DNA from: Phaeobacter sp. B1627
GTDB lineage: Bacteria > Pseudomonadota > Alphaproteobacteria > Rhodobacterales > Rhodobacteraceae
DNA length: 64,000 bases
Direction: 5' to 3'
Assembly: GCF_006265095.1 (NCBI RefSeq)
Contig: NZ_VCNK01000011.1
Location: 1-64,000, forward strand
Every line of letters begins with the position of its first letter. Within the stretch, counting starts at the first letter, position 1. Made by a program: the position numbers and the translations under genes. Below, one piece after another: positions 45,077 to 52,512 of the stretch. The notes beneath the pieces are model-generated. The model searched no databases. It was not told the DNA's origin and saw only the letters and a program-made list of their open reading frames with translations.

Positions 45077-46342
45077 TCAGGCGGTCAATTGGCTGCCGCT
45101 GATGCCTGTGATCTTTGTCGTCACCAGCGCCCCTTCGGTTTGCGGCACGGCAAAACGGACCTCGGTGAACTGTTCGGTGCGCCCCATGGTTGGGTTCTCC
45201 ATCAGCACGGAATGGGTGCGTCCCAACTGCTGCGCCAGATGTTTTTCCACCTGCGCATCGCCGGCAGCCCGCAGGCGGGCGGCACGGTCCTTGATCACGT
45301 TGCCGTTGACCTGCGTCGGAATTTTGGCGGCAGGGGTGCCCTCGCGTTTGGAATAGGGAAAGACATGAAGCCATGTCAGGTCGCAATCGCTGACCAGTTT
45401 CAGCGCGTTCTCGAAATGTGTTTCGGTCTCGGTGGGGAATCCTGCGATAATGTCGGCCCCGAAGGTCATGTCGGGGCGCAGCCTGCGCGCCTCCTCGACA
45501 AAGCGGATGGCATCGTCGCGCAGGTGGCGGCGTTTCATCCGTTTCAGAATCATGTCATCGCCATGCTGCAGGGACAGGTGCAGATGCGGCATCAGGCGGG
45601 GTTCGGTCGCAATGGCCTGCATCAGGTTCTCGTCCACCTCGATCGAATCGATTGAGGAAATCCGCAGACGGGGCAGGCCCGGCACCAGTTTGAGAATCCG
45701 CATCACCAGATCACCGAGCCTCGGCGTGGCGGGCAGGTCAGCCCCCCAGCTGGTGAGGTCGACGCCGGTCAGCACCACTTCGTTATAGCCCTTGTCCACC
45801 AGCCGCTTGATCTGATCGACCACGACACCTGCGGGCACCGACCGGGAATTGCCGCGGCCGTAGGGAATGATGCAGAACGTGCAGCGATGATCACAGCCAT
45901 TCTGGACCTGCACATAGGCGCGGCTGCGGGTGCCGAAACCGTCGATCAGATGGCTGGCGGTCTCGGTCACAGACATGATGTCGTCTACCAGCACCTTTTC
46001 CGTGGTGCCGATGAAATCCGGCCCTTTGGCCATGCGCTGCCAGGTTTCGGGCTGCATCTTTTCGGTATTGCCGATGACCTGGGTGACCTCTCCCATGGCG
46101 GCAAAGGTCTCCGGTTCGGTCTGGGCCGCGCAGCCGGTGACGATGATCGGCGCATCGGGGTTCTCGCGGCGCAGCTTGCGGATTTCCTGACGGGCCTTGC
46201 GCACGGCCTCTGCGGTGACGGCGCAGGTGTTCACCACCACGGCATTCTCCAGCCCGGCCTGGCGGCTCAGCTCTTTCATCGCCTCGGTTTCATAGGCGTT
46301 GAGGCGACATCCGAGGGTGGTGAATTTTGGCGCGCCGGTCAT
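45077..46342 (-). CDS. mtaB: tRNA t6A37 methylthiotransferase MtaB
   Basis: Radical-SAM methylthiotransferase converting t6A to ms2t6A at position 37 of ANN-decoding tRNAs. The 421-residue protein has the N-terminal UPF0004 cluster region (LGCRLNAYETEAM and NTCAVTAEAV), the radical-SAM motif C-DHRCTFC, and a C-terminal TRAM domain. Start at ATG 46342 on an ATGA overlap with dapF. Confidence 0.93.
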   Translation of the reverse strand: MTGAPKFTTLGCRLNAYETEAMKELSRQAGLENAVVVNTCAVTAEAVRKARQEIRKLRRENPDAPIIVTGCAAQTEPETFAAMGEVTQVIGNTEKMQPETWQRMAKGPDFIGTTEKVLVDDIMSVTETASHLIDGFGTRSRAYVQVQNGCDHRCTFCIIPYGRGNSRSVPAGVVVDQIKRLVDKGYNEVVLTGVDLTSWGADLPATPRLGDLVMRILKLVPGLPRLRISSIDSIEVDENLMQAIATEPRLMPHLHLSLQHGDDMILKRMKRRHLRDDAIRFVEEARRLRPDMTFGADIIAGFPTETETHFENALKLVSDCDLTWLHVFPYSKREGTPAAKIPTQVNGNVIKDRAARLRAAGDAQVEKHLAQQLGRTHSVLMENPTMGRTEQFTEVRFAVPQTEGALVTTKITGISGSQLTA

Positions 46343-47154
46343 TGGCTGATGCTTTCCAGAAACTGCTGCGTGAAGGTGCCGGACGCCACATGCATGGTCG
46401 GACCGGTCATCCAGACGCCGTCGTCGCGCCAGTCGATCCAAAGTGTGCCACCGTCAAGATCAATGCGGACCTTGCGTCCGGTGAGGCCCTTGCGGGCTGC
46501 GGCGACCGCCGTGGCGCAGGAGGATGACCCCGAGGCGAGCGTGACGCCGACGCCGCGCTCCCAGACGCGCATGCGAATGTGATCGGGACCGACCAGATGC
46601 GCGACCTGCACGTTTGTGCGCTGCGGATAGAGGGGATGATGTTCGTAGCGGGGGCCGAATTCGGCCAGCGGGATCAATTCGGCATCCTCGACGAAAAACG
46701 TGCAATGTGGATTGCCCATGCCGGTCGCCGTCGGCGCGCCCTCGATCGGCAATTCCAGCGTGTCCATGGCCTCGGCCAGCGGGATTTCGTCCCATTCGAG
46801 CTGCGGGTGCCCCATGTTGACAGAGGTCAGCCCGTCCCCTGCCTCCACTGCGACCAGATCGCCTCGGTCGGTGGTCAGGTGCAGACGGTCCTTGCCGGTT
46901 TCCTCCATCAGGTGGCGCGCGATGCAACGGGTGGCGTTGCCGCAGGCGGCCGAGGTCGAGCCATCGGCGTTGTAGAAGGTCAGATGCGCGTCGCCGCTGC
47001 CGCTCGTAATCACGGCAAGCTGATCAAACCCGATGCCAAATCGCCGGTGGGCGATTCCCTTGGCCATCGCGGCGGTGATCTGGATGTCGGTGGCACGGGC
47101 GTCCACGACCACAAAGTCGTTTCCCAGCCCATGCATTTTCATGAACGGCAGCAT
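46339..47154 (-). CDS. dapF: Diaminopimelate epimerase DapF
   Basis: Interconverts LL- and meso-diaminopimelate for lysine and peptidoglycan. The two catalytic cysteines lie in SAACGNATRC and GSSSCATAV. KMHGLGNDFVVVD is the N-terminal signature. The start at ATG 47154 (LPFMKMHG) is chosen because it gives the usual short N-terminus; ATG 47178 and 47187 are alternatives. mtaB overlaps its stop by 4 bp. Confidence 0.93.
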   Translation of the reverse strand: MLPFMKMHGLGNDFVVVDARATDIQITAAMAKGIAHRRFGIGFDQLAVITSGSGDAHLTFYNADGSTSAACGNATRCIARHLMEETGKDRLHLTTDRGDLVAVEAGDGLTSVNMGHPQLEWDEIPLAEAMDTLELPIEGAPTATGMGNPHCTFFVEDAELIPLAEFGPRYEHHPLYPQRTNVQVAHLVGPDHIRMRVWERGVGVTLASGSSSCATAVAAARKGLTGRKVRIDLDGGTLWIDWRDDGVWMTGPTMHVASGTFTQQFLESISQ

Positions 47155-47401
47155 TTGAGTGTCTCTTGGGGAGGTCATGAGCCGCATATAGACCCGCTGC
47201 GGAAATGAATCCAGAGATTGCGGAGAAAACTTTGCAAAAGGGGGTTGACCACATTCCGCCTTGGCCGTAGAAGCCCCCCCTATCGGAACGTAATGACCGT
47301 CATGGTCAAAGGGCTCCGGCCTGAAATAAGCGCTTGATCTTCCGGGGTTATTCAGCTTTAAGGGCGATCCGTGAAGGCCGGTTATGCCTTCAAAATAGAG
47401 T

Positions 47402-47477
47402 GGGCCGTTAGCTCAGTTGGTAGAGCAACTGACTTTTAATCAGTAGGTCGATGGTTCGAACCCATCACGGCTCACCA
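47402..47477 (+). tRNA. tRNA-Lys (anticodon TTT)
   Basis: Cloverleaf of 76 nt. Acceptor stem GGGCCGT/ACGGCTC (one G-U), D-arm GCTCAGTTGGTAGAGC, anticodon stem ACTGA/TCAGT with loop CTTTTAA, T-arm ending GGTTCGAACCC, and encoded CCA. The anticodon TTT reads AAA/AAG lysine codons. The accessory island starts 135 bp downstream. No repeat of the tRNA 3' end was found further on in the window. Confidence 0.97.
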
Positions 47478-47612
47478 CTTTCTTCAAAGACTTAGAGGAT
47501 TGCGATCACAGTGCTACCCTTGGCGGGTAAGCGCAAGGTAAGCTTTTGCCTCCGGTTTCTCTTTGATTTCCCCGATGGATTGCGTCAGCGTTAGCGCGAT
47601 AGGGAGACGATT

Positions 47613-48242
47613 ATGGGCCATATTAGGCTCGGCACTTTGCCACAGTCAAACAAGTGGCGCGATGTCGTTGGTTTAATTGATTCTGGTGCGTCAGTTGACG
47701 TGATAGCCGAGGCGGCGGCGAAGGCCTCGGAACGGGACCTTTCCAATGCGAGCAAGGACCCACGCTTTCAGTTCGCAGCATCGCTTCTTGTGCGACTTCC
47801 GCTTTTGGCCCGTGCGCCGGGGTTCGAGGACGCATTGGCTGACTTGGGATGTGGCGATAGTGCCTTGGTGTCGGTGGCCAATCTCTTAGCCGGTCTTGAC
47901 GCTGCCATTGAACGGCAGAGTTTCGGAACGGGGCACGCATCGGATGCCGGTCTTTTGGCCAAATCCGCTTTGCTCGAATCCTTGTCGGTGAATCTACGAG
48001 ATCGGTTGCCAACGTTGTTTGAACCGACTTCGCAGGAAGTTCGGATCGCGTTGGGGGAATTTGCCTCGGGCGACAAGTTTGCCCACTCAGCGCGAGATTT
48101 CTTTGCAAGACTGACCTATCGCTCTCTCGACTATTACCTAAGCCGAGAACTGGCCAACCAAATCGGGCAAGACCGTCGGTTTGCGAGTGACGCCCAGCGC
48201 GCCGCTTTCCAGCAAGCCTTGGCCGAACGTGGTTCGTGTTGA
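47613..48242 (+). CDS. Hypothetical protein, C-terminally fused to a restriction-gene remnant
   Basis: 209 residues, no recognised domain. It opens MGHIRLGTLPQSNKW and is helical and Leu/Ala-rich, for example LAGLDAAIERQ and FQQALAERG. The ribosome site upstream is AGGGAGACG. Past about residue 199 the DNA also reads in another frame as the interior of a DEAD-helicase/restriction endonuclease remnant (48208-48278), so the authentic C-terminus has probably been replaced by a deletion junction. It is the first gene after tRNA-Lys and the most intact part of the flanking island. I do not recognise the family. Confidence 0.7.
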   Translation: MGHIRLGTLPQSNKWRDVVGLIDSGASVDVIAEAAAKASERDLSNASKDPRFQFAASLLVRLPLLARAPGFEDALADLGCGDSALVSVANLLAGLDAAIERQSFGTGHASDAGLLAKSALLESLSVNLRDRLPTLFEPTSQEVRIALGEFASGDKFAHSARDFFARLTYRSLDYYLSRELANQIGQDRRFASDAQRAAFQQALAERGSC

Positions 48243-48278
48243 GTCGGTCGTTCGTCGCGAGCTGTCTGTCGATTGGTC
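48208..48278 (+). pseudogene. Left fragment of a DEAD-helicase/type III-like restriction endonuclease gene
   Basis: In the frame GTT GAG TCG GTC (from 48238) the bases encode a short stretch (VESVVRRELSV) that continues without a break into the right fragment after the IS66-like element if one copy of the 8-bp target duplication is removed. It has no start and overlaps the end of the hypothetical gene in a different frame. The 5' part of the gene has been deleted. Confidence 0.6.
48271..48278. repeat. Left target-site duplication of the IS66-like element
   Basis: GATTGGTC, identical to 52087-52094, directly abutting the left inverted repeat. An 8-bp duplication is the expected length for IS66-family insertion. 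Confidence 0.9.
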
Positions 48279-48291
48279 GTAAGCGTTGCAT
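48279..48291 (+). repeat. Terminal inverted repeat of the IS66-like element (one end)
   Basis: GTAAGCGTTGCAT, the exact inverse of 52074-52086. The GTAA terminus is typical of IS66-family ends. Confidence 0.9.
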
Positions 48292-48662
48292 GTGAACCCT
48301 GCCATAGGGGCTTTCGGGACTGGCAATAGGGTCCTATCTTGGCGCTACGCGCCAAGACGAAACGCCAAAAGATTCAAGATTTTCGGCCGATTCTGTGTAG
48401 AAACACAGATTTCCTGAAATCGCGAAGGACGATTCCCCCACTAGGCCGCTAGCGGCGACGGCATCGGAAAAAACCTCCCAAGATCACTCTGGCGAACACT
48501 ATTTCGAAGCATGCCATGTCCATGCGAGTTTTTATACAGCCTCGGCCCCGAGCTGACGGTCGAAGCGTGCCCACGCCGCCCCGCGGCTTTCCCGAAGCAG
48601 TCGCTCGTGGCTTTCATGCCGTCGATCAGACGCCATTGTTACAAATTGCGCCACTTTTTCAC
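48292..48662. other. Non-coding left arm of the IS66-like element
   Basis: About 370 bp between the terminal repeat and the helicase remnant without a credible gene. It contains a 7-bp hairpin TTGGCGC-TAC-GCGCCAA (48340-48356) and TCTGTGT-AGAA-ACACAGA (48392-48409). Composition is AT-richer than the neighbourhood. This is where the 3' part of a normal tnpC would be expected; no residue of it was recognised. Confidence 0.5.
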
Positions 48663-49470
48663 CTAGTCGCCTTCGGCTTCACGCATTCGCACCTCGAGCT
48701 CGTTCAGGAACGGAGAGCGCCCCCAATACTGTCGCCCGAAGCGGGTATCGACGAAACCAGAATATAGCATGTGGATTTCGTCGCGGGCCCGCGTTATCCC
48801 CACATAGAACAGACGTCGACTCTCACGCTGGGCCGCAGGTGCTTCGTTACGCCATGGCAGGCTACCAAGATCGAGTCCCACCATGATGACCACATCGTAC
48901 TCGCACCCCTTTGCAGAGTGCAGTGTCAACAAATTGAGGTGACGCGGTGACCCATCACGTCCACCAAGACTTGCGAGGTCAAGGTCCGCAAGCGGCCCAC
49001 CCTCTGCGACTGCCGCTGACATCCGCTCGACCTGTTCGCGCTGATCGCCAAGGCTCGGCTCAACCGCCATCAGCGCGTCGAGCATTCCTGCCCGCAGCTG
49101 CCGTTACGAAGTCGCGGGCTAGCCCCTCCTCATCAACTCGGAGCGACCAGAGAAGCCGAGTGAGGCTTTGCAATTCCGCGCTGGCCTCCGCATCTGAAAT
49201 CCGAGCGCGATGAAAACCGATCCAGCGGTCCAACAAGCCACGCAATTGCGGCTGCGCTTCACGCCAGCCCCCCCGCGCACCAGGCGGCGCAGTCCTCGAT
49301 CCAGCTCGTGAGTGCAACCTTGCGATAAGGCGCGGCCGTGGGGGCCGTCGCGCGCACAGCGAAAATCGGTTTCCCGCCCATGCCGACGGGGCTCTGACTG
49401 GAAGTGGGCCGGCGCTGCCGTAACTTGGTGCGGCCATTCTGGCTCAGGTCGGCTTCTCGCCCAAATACCG
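48663..49470 (-). pseudogene. Frameshifted C-terminal fragment of a UvrD/Rep-like helicase
   Basis: Reading the minus strand gives pieces in changing frames that join into the C-terminal part of a superfamily 1 helicase. Recognisable segments are a stretch ending RRPTSSQ, a GGKPIFAVRA block, WREAQPQLRGLLDRW, then LHSAKGCEYDVVIMVG (motif V region) and RRLFYVGITRARDEIHML (motif VI with Arg finger). One frame change falls at a 7-C run (49268-49274) and another near 49085-49095. A stop and sequence change near 49470 mark the lost 5' part, so motif I/Walker A is absent. It cannot encode an active helicase. Confidence 0.72.
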
Positions 49471-49566
49471 CTCAGCTGGGCAATGCCACGGGAGCAACCT
49501 GTGGTACTCTGCCAGCGGCAATTTCATTGCGATCCTCTCTAACACCCAGCTAAGGTAAGGGAGCAC

Positions 49567-49887
49567 GTGGCTCCACGGCTCGAGCATTGGTCATCGCACT
49601 TAGGCGTTGCCACCGAAACCTGGGGCATCCGGCCAATGAAAACGAAATGGGGCAGCTGCAATCCGGACAAGAAAATCGTCTGGCTTAATCTCGAGCTCGC
49701 CAAGAAACCCGTTCGGGCGATTGAGTACGTATTGCTGCATGAGCTCGCCCACCTGATATCGCCGCGCCATGATGAGCGTTTCATCAAGGTCCTTGACGAC
49801 AATATGCCGAAGTGGCGCAGCATACGCGACGAGCTCAATCAGTATCCGCTTGCCGCGTGGGAAGATCTGCAGGCTTTGGCTCGGTGA
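49567..49887 (+). pseudogene. 5'-truncated YgjP-like (DUF45/M48-type) metallopeptidase fragment
   Basis: The 106-residue frame encodes the C-terminal half of the YgjP/SprT-like family: KTKWGSCN, then the zinc motif LLHELAHLI (HExxH) with the third ligand His in SPRHDERF, and DNMPKWRSIR. The usual N-terminal 120 or so residues are missing; an in-frame stop lies at 49540. The homologous 5' side meets the helicase fragment head-to-head near 49500, as though a deletion removed the starts of both. Zinc site retained, but likely non-functional. Confidence 0.72.
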
Positions 49888-50091
49888 CGTTGTCGCTCGG
49901 ATTGTCGGTTGCGCGCGATTTTTCAGGGCTTGCCGCCGCAGCTCCATTCCCCGTTCCACAAATCGCCGAACACGTTCCGGATCTGGTTCGACATCTCGTA
50001 TCGAACAGCGGTAGGCGATGGTGACATGGATGGCGCCAACGATGCATGCACCGATACCAAACACGACGAAGATGATCTCGAATTCAGTCAC
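49600..50091 (-). CDS. Hypothetical small membrane protein with an antisense-fused tail
   Basis: GTG start at 50091 with GGGAGG upstream and 39 bp after the AAA gene stop. Residues 3-26 (EFEIIFVVFGIGACIVGAIHVT) form one membrane helix, followed by a basic, charged stretch (PERVRRFVERGMELRRQAL). The last ~95 codons lie exactly opposite the YgjP-like fragment and are probably not native coding; the genuine protein may end near residue 65. Function unknown. The spacing suggests it is the next gene after the AAA ATPase in the element's operon. Confidence 0.5.
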   Translation of the reverse strand: MTEFEIIFVVFGIGACIVGAIHVTIAYRCSIRDVEPDPERVRRFVERGMELRRQALKNRAQPTIRATTSPSQSLQIFPRGKRILIELVAYAAPLRHIVVKDLDETLIMARRYQVGELMQQYVLNRPNGFLGELEIKPDDFLVRIAAAPFRFHWPDAPGFGGNA

Positions 50092-50130
50092 GAAGCCGCC
50101 TCCCTTGTGTGATGAGCTCGTGAAATCGGT

Positions 50131-51219
50131 TCAATGCAGCGTGGGGTGACATTCGAGATCGGCTGCCCTCTGCAGCACCCGTGCCGCAGTTCTCAGACTC
50201 GGTTGGCTTGCCTGGCCCGCACGCTTGAAAGCTTCGACCGCCGCATCCAGAGCCACATCGCTGGTGCCCTGCTTGCGCCCTTCGCGCCAGATGAACATCA
50301 CCAGTTCGTCAGTCGTTAACGCTCGTAGGGCTATCGGTGGGCATCTGCTCAGGAGCGGCTCTGGCAACGCGTGGTAGTTGTTGGATGTCAGGACCCAGAT
50401 CACCCAGCTCATGTCGAACTTAACCTGATAGAATGGGCAACTCCAGCTTCTTGCGGTCATGGGCTCCAGCAGGGGTAGCAGCGCCTCCGACAGCCCGAAC
50501 GCGCGGCCTGACATGGACGTTGCAGTCCCCGACTTCTCGACCTCATCAACGACCATGACCGGATTGCCGACATGTTCCCTAAGGATCGTGGAAATGAGAC
50601 GCCCCGGTCCGGCGCTTCCCCATCCACGCTGAGACCCGACGACACCGAAAGACGCATTCTCATTGGTTGCCTCGATAACGGTTGGGGGGACGGTCAAGAG
50701 GCGGCCAAGGCGCCGCGCCCAAAAGCTCTTGCCAATCCCGGGAGGGCCATCGAGCAGGATGGGCGGCAGGCGAAGACCTATGGAGCCTTCTCTCACAGAC
50801 CTGCGCATGGCCTTCCAGATCTGTTCGGTCGCGGGTCCCATCCAGGGCATTTCGTCGTGAAGGGCCGCCGCGATTTCATCCGCTTGGTGTTCGGTCTTCA
50901 CCGTCGCAAGCCGAACGCCGCCTGCCAAGGCGGTCAATCGCTCGCGCTCATCCCTCTGCAAATGGCCCATCCCTGACGCTTCCTGGCGGCGTGTGATAAG
51001 TTTCTTGACGCGTTTTTGGATCCTGCTCTTCTCGTGATGGGTTATCCTCACCTCATGCAGTTCCTGATTGTCGACTCCAAGCAGTTCGACTTCATGCGCC
51101 GGCTGGCCGACCAGGCCACTCCGCAGTAGCCGTAGGTGCTTGATGAAGCGCTTTTCGAGGTAGTCCGCGGTCTGCTCGACGGGAAAAATCTTGCACTGAA
51201 TGAATGGGATCGTCGCCAT
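50131..51219 (-). CDS. AAA+ ATPase encoded in an IS66-like element (in the tnpC position)
   Basis: 362-residue AAA-family ATPase. Residues 1-150 form an N-terminal domain rich in Lys/Arg and Glu. Walker A is GPPGIGKS (158-165), Walker B VMVVDE (221-226), followed by a sensor-1 type WVLTSNNYH and an Arg-finger-like LLSRCPP. The C-terminal lid is helical. The overall plan resembles Lon/Clp-like or chaperone AAA modules; no protease site is seen. Its ATG lies 1 bp after the tnpB stop (TGAGATG) with GGAGG inside the end of tnpB, so translation is coupled. Its place in the operon is that of tnpC. It could assist transposition or be cargo; the sequence alone cannot decide. Confidence 0.78.
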   Translation of the reverse strand: MATIPFIQCKIFPVEQTADYLEKRFIKHLRLLRSGLVGQPAHEVELLGVDNQELHEVRITHHEKSRIQKRVKKLITRRQEASGMGHLQRDERERLTALAGGVRLATVKTEHQADEIAAALHDEMPWMGPATEQIWKAMRRSVREGSIGLRLPPILLDGPPGIGKSFWARRLGRLLTVPPTVIEATNENASFGVVGSQRGWGSAGPGRLISTILREHVGNPVMVVDEVEKSGTATSMSGRAFGLSEALLPLLEPMTARSWSCPFYQVKFDMSWVIWVLTSNNYHALPEPLLSRCPPIALRALTTDELVMFIWREGRKQGTSDVALDAAVEAFKRAGQASQPSLRTAARVLQRAADLECHPTLH

Positions 51220-51220
51220 C

Positions 51221-51601
51221 TCACTCGACCTCCGCGGTTGTTTTGTTGAAAATGGAGGGGTGGTGATAGGCGGCCGAAACGACGCGGCGCCAATCGATCC
51301 CTTCAAAGAGCGCCTCAAATTGTGCCTTCGTCAGGGTCATCGTCCCGTCGGAAAGTTTGGGCCAGACGAAGCCTGCGCCTTCGATACGCTTGTAGATCAG
51401 CACGAGGCCGGTACCGTCCCACATCAGAACCTTGATCTTGTCACGCCCCTTCGAGCGGAAGACGAAGAATGCACCGGAGAAGGGATCGAGTTCGAAATTG
51501 GTCATGACGTAATTGGCCAAGCCGTCCATGCCTTTCCGAAAGTCGACAGGCTGCGTGGCAAGATAGATGCGGTAGCTGCTGGATGGTGCGATCACTGACA
51601 C
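51221..51601 (-). CDS. tnpB: IS66 family accessory protein TnpB
   Basis: 126-residue TnpB (IS66 OrfB type). Diagnostic segments: YLATQPVDFRKGMDGLAN, GAFFVFRSKGRDKIKVLMWD, and FVWPKLSDGT with the QFEALFEGIDWRRV ending. Its last 19 or so residues (AAYHHPSIFNKTTAEVE end) are unlike the usual basic tail and lie directly upstream of the AAA start. It overlaps tnpA by 10 bp, the normal IS66 arrangement. Confidence 0.9.
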   Translation of the reverse strand: MSVIAPSSSYRIYLATQPVDFRKGMDGLANYVMTNFELDPFSGAFFVFRSKGRDKIKVLMWDGTGLVLIYKRIEGAGFVWPKLSDGTMTLTKAQFEALFEGIDWRRVVSAAYHHPSIFNKTTAEVE

Positions 51602-51996
51602 TGCCTCGCGACTCGGATCAGTTTGAGCAGATCAGGCTCAGCAACGTGCAATGGAAACTTAATGCAAATCGCTCCCACATACAGATGTGCCGAGCTGTCC
51701 CCTGTGTTGGATGATGGGACCGTTGGTTGTTCAGAAGGATCCGCTGGTGCGGAAATTGCCACCTGAGCGAAGGCTGGGCCTTCGACCGCGATTTTTTCAC
51801 CACGACTGCGACGGTCGGCAACCCACCACTTCCGTACAAGGCACTCATGAGCACCTATTTCAGCAGCAACCTCACCTGGAGAGGTGTCCGCTTCCCGCAG
51901 TCGCCTCGTTGCCTCGCGTTTGAGTTCATTCGGCCAAATCTTTTTGCCCGACGGAGATCTCTGGATTTTGAAACCCCAGACTTCCTGGTCCGCCAT
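51592..51996 (-). CDS. tnpA: IS66 family accessory protein TnpA (HTH)
   Basis: 134-residue IS66 OrfA-type protein with a Myb/HTH-like N-terminal DNA-binding region (KIWPNELKREATRRLREAD and VAAEIGAHECLVRKWW). It is first in the tnpA-tnpB order and lies nearest the IS66-type end at 52086. It ends on a short overlap with tnpB. Confidence 0.88.
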   Translation of the reverse strand: MADQEVWGFKIQRSPSGKKIWPNELKREATRRLREADTSPGEVAAEIGAHECLVRKWWVADRRSRGEKIAVEGPAFAQVAISAPADPSEQPTVPSSNTGDSSAHLYVGAICIKFPLHVAEPDLLKLIRVARQCQ

Positions 51997-52073
51997 TTTT
52001 GCCTCCGGTAGTGATTTGGAAGCATAGTAGTCGATATCCCGAGCACGGGTTTAGAGGGCAAATAGGGGGCCAG

Positions 52074-52086
52074 ATGCAACGCTTAC
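52074..52086 (-). repeat. Terminal inverted repeat of the IS66-like element (tnpA-proximal end)
   Basis: ATGCAACGCTTAC, the inverse of 48279-48291. The following bases repeat GATTGGTC. Confidence 0.9.
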
Positions 52087-52094
52087 GATTGGTC
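52087..52094. repeat. Right target-site duplication of the IS66-like element
   Basis: GATTGGTC, identical to 48271-48278. It is also the codon run for Asp-Trp in the restriction-gene remnant that follows. Confidence 0.9.
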
Positions 52095-52512
52095 GAACGT
52101 TGAGACTCTTACGCTTGATCCTGCCTCTACGCCTATCAGCGCGGATTTAGCGCCCGCTCTAGGCGGCGCAACGGACCTAGGCAAAGTCTCCTCGATTGAC
52201 TTGGAAGAGCTCCCAAATGGCTTCAGGCTTCAACGCCTCGTGTTTCAAGCCGCCCGAAAGGGGTTCGCAGACTTGAACCATAGCTTCAGAGGCTCGGAGG
52301 ACCTGCTTGCAGCGCAGCTTGTCCGAATGGTCGAAGAATTCATCAGCTCTGAGGCTCTGCATATTCCCTCGGTGTTTCATTCTGACCCCTTAGGGCGTCG
52401 CATTCTAATCGCTCTGAACATCGATCTAGTTGTTCAACACCTGATGAAATCCGAAAGTTCGGCGGTGGTGGTGACGCTGTGTCAAAACCGTTTTAGCTCC
52501 TTCAGGGGCTGA
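52087..52512 (+). pseudogene. Right fragment of a DEAD-helicase/type III-like restriction endonuclease gene
   Basis: Open frame without a start, from the target duplication into DWSNVETLTLD..., then GKVSSIDLEELPNGFRLQRL, ...AQLVRMVEEFISSEAL and RRILIALNIDLVVQHL. This recalls the C-terminal-middle part of the large helicase-linked restriction subunits annotated as BPTD_3080-family restriction endonucleases. Homology ends near 52447; the last ~20 codons are foreign. The left end is interrupted by the IS66-like element and the right by rearranged DNA and an IS3 remnant. Confidence 0.62.

Larger units (their letters stand above)
48279..52086 (-). mobile_element. IS66-like element with passenger genes, lacking tnpC
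   Basis: 3,808-bp element with 13-bp perfect inverted repeats (GTAAGCGTTGCAT / inverse) and 8-bp direct target repeats (GATTGGTC). On the minus strand the order is tnpA, tnpB, AAA+ ATPase, small membrane protein, then a broken YgjP-like gene and a broken UvrD-like helicase. A typical IS66 carries tnpA, tnpB and a large tnpC transposase of about 500 residues; no tnpC-like reading frame is visible. So it looks like a transporter-type IS that would need a transposase in trans, or an IS66 whose tnpC was lost after insertion. The clean ends and duplication show that it moved as a unit of this extent, or that later changes were internal. Confidence 0.88.
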
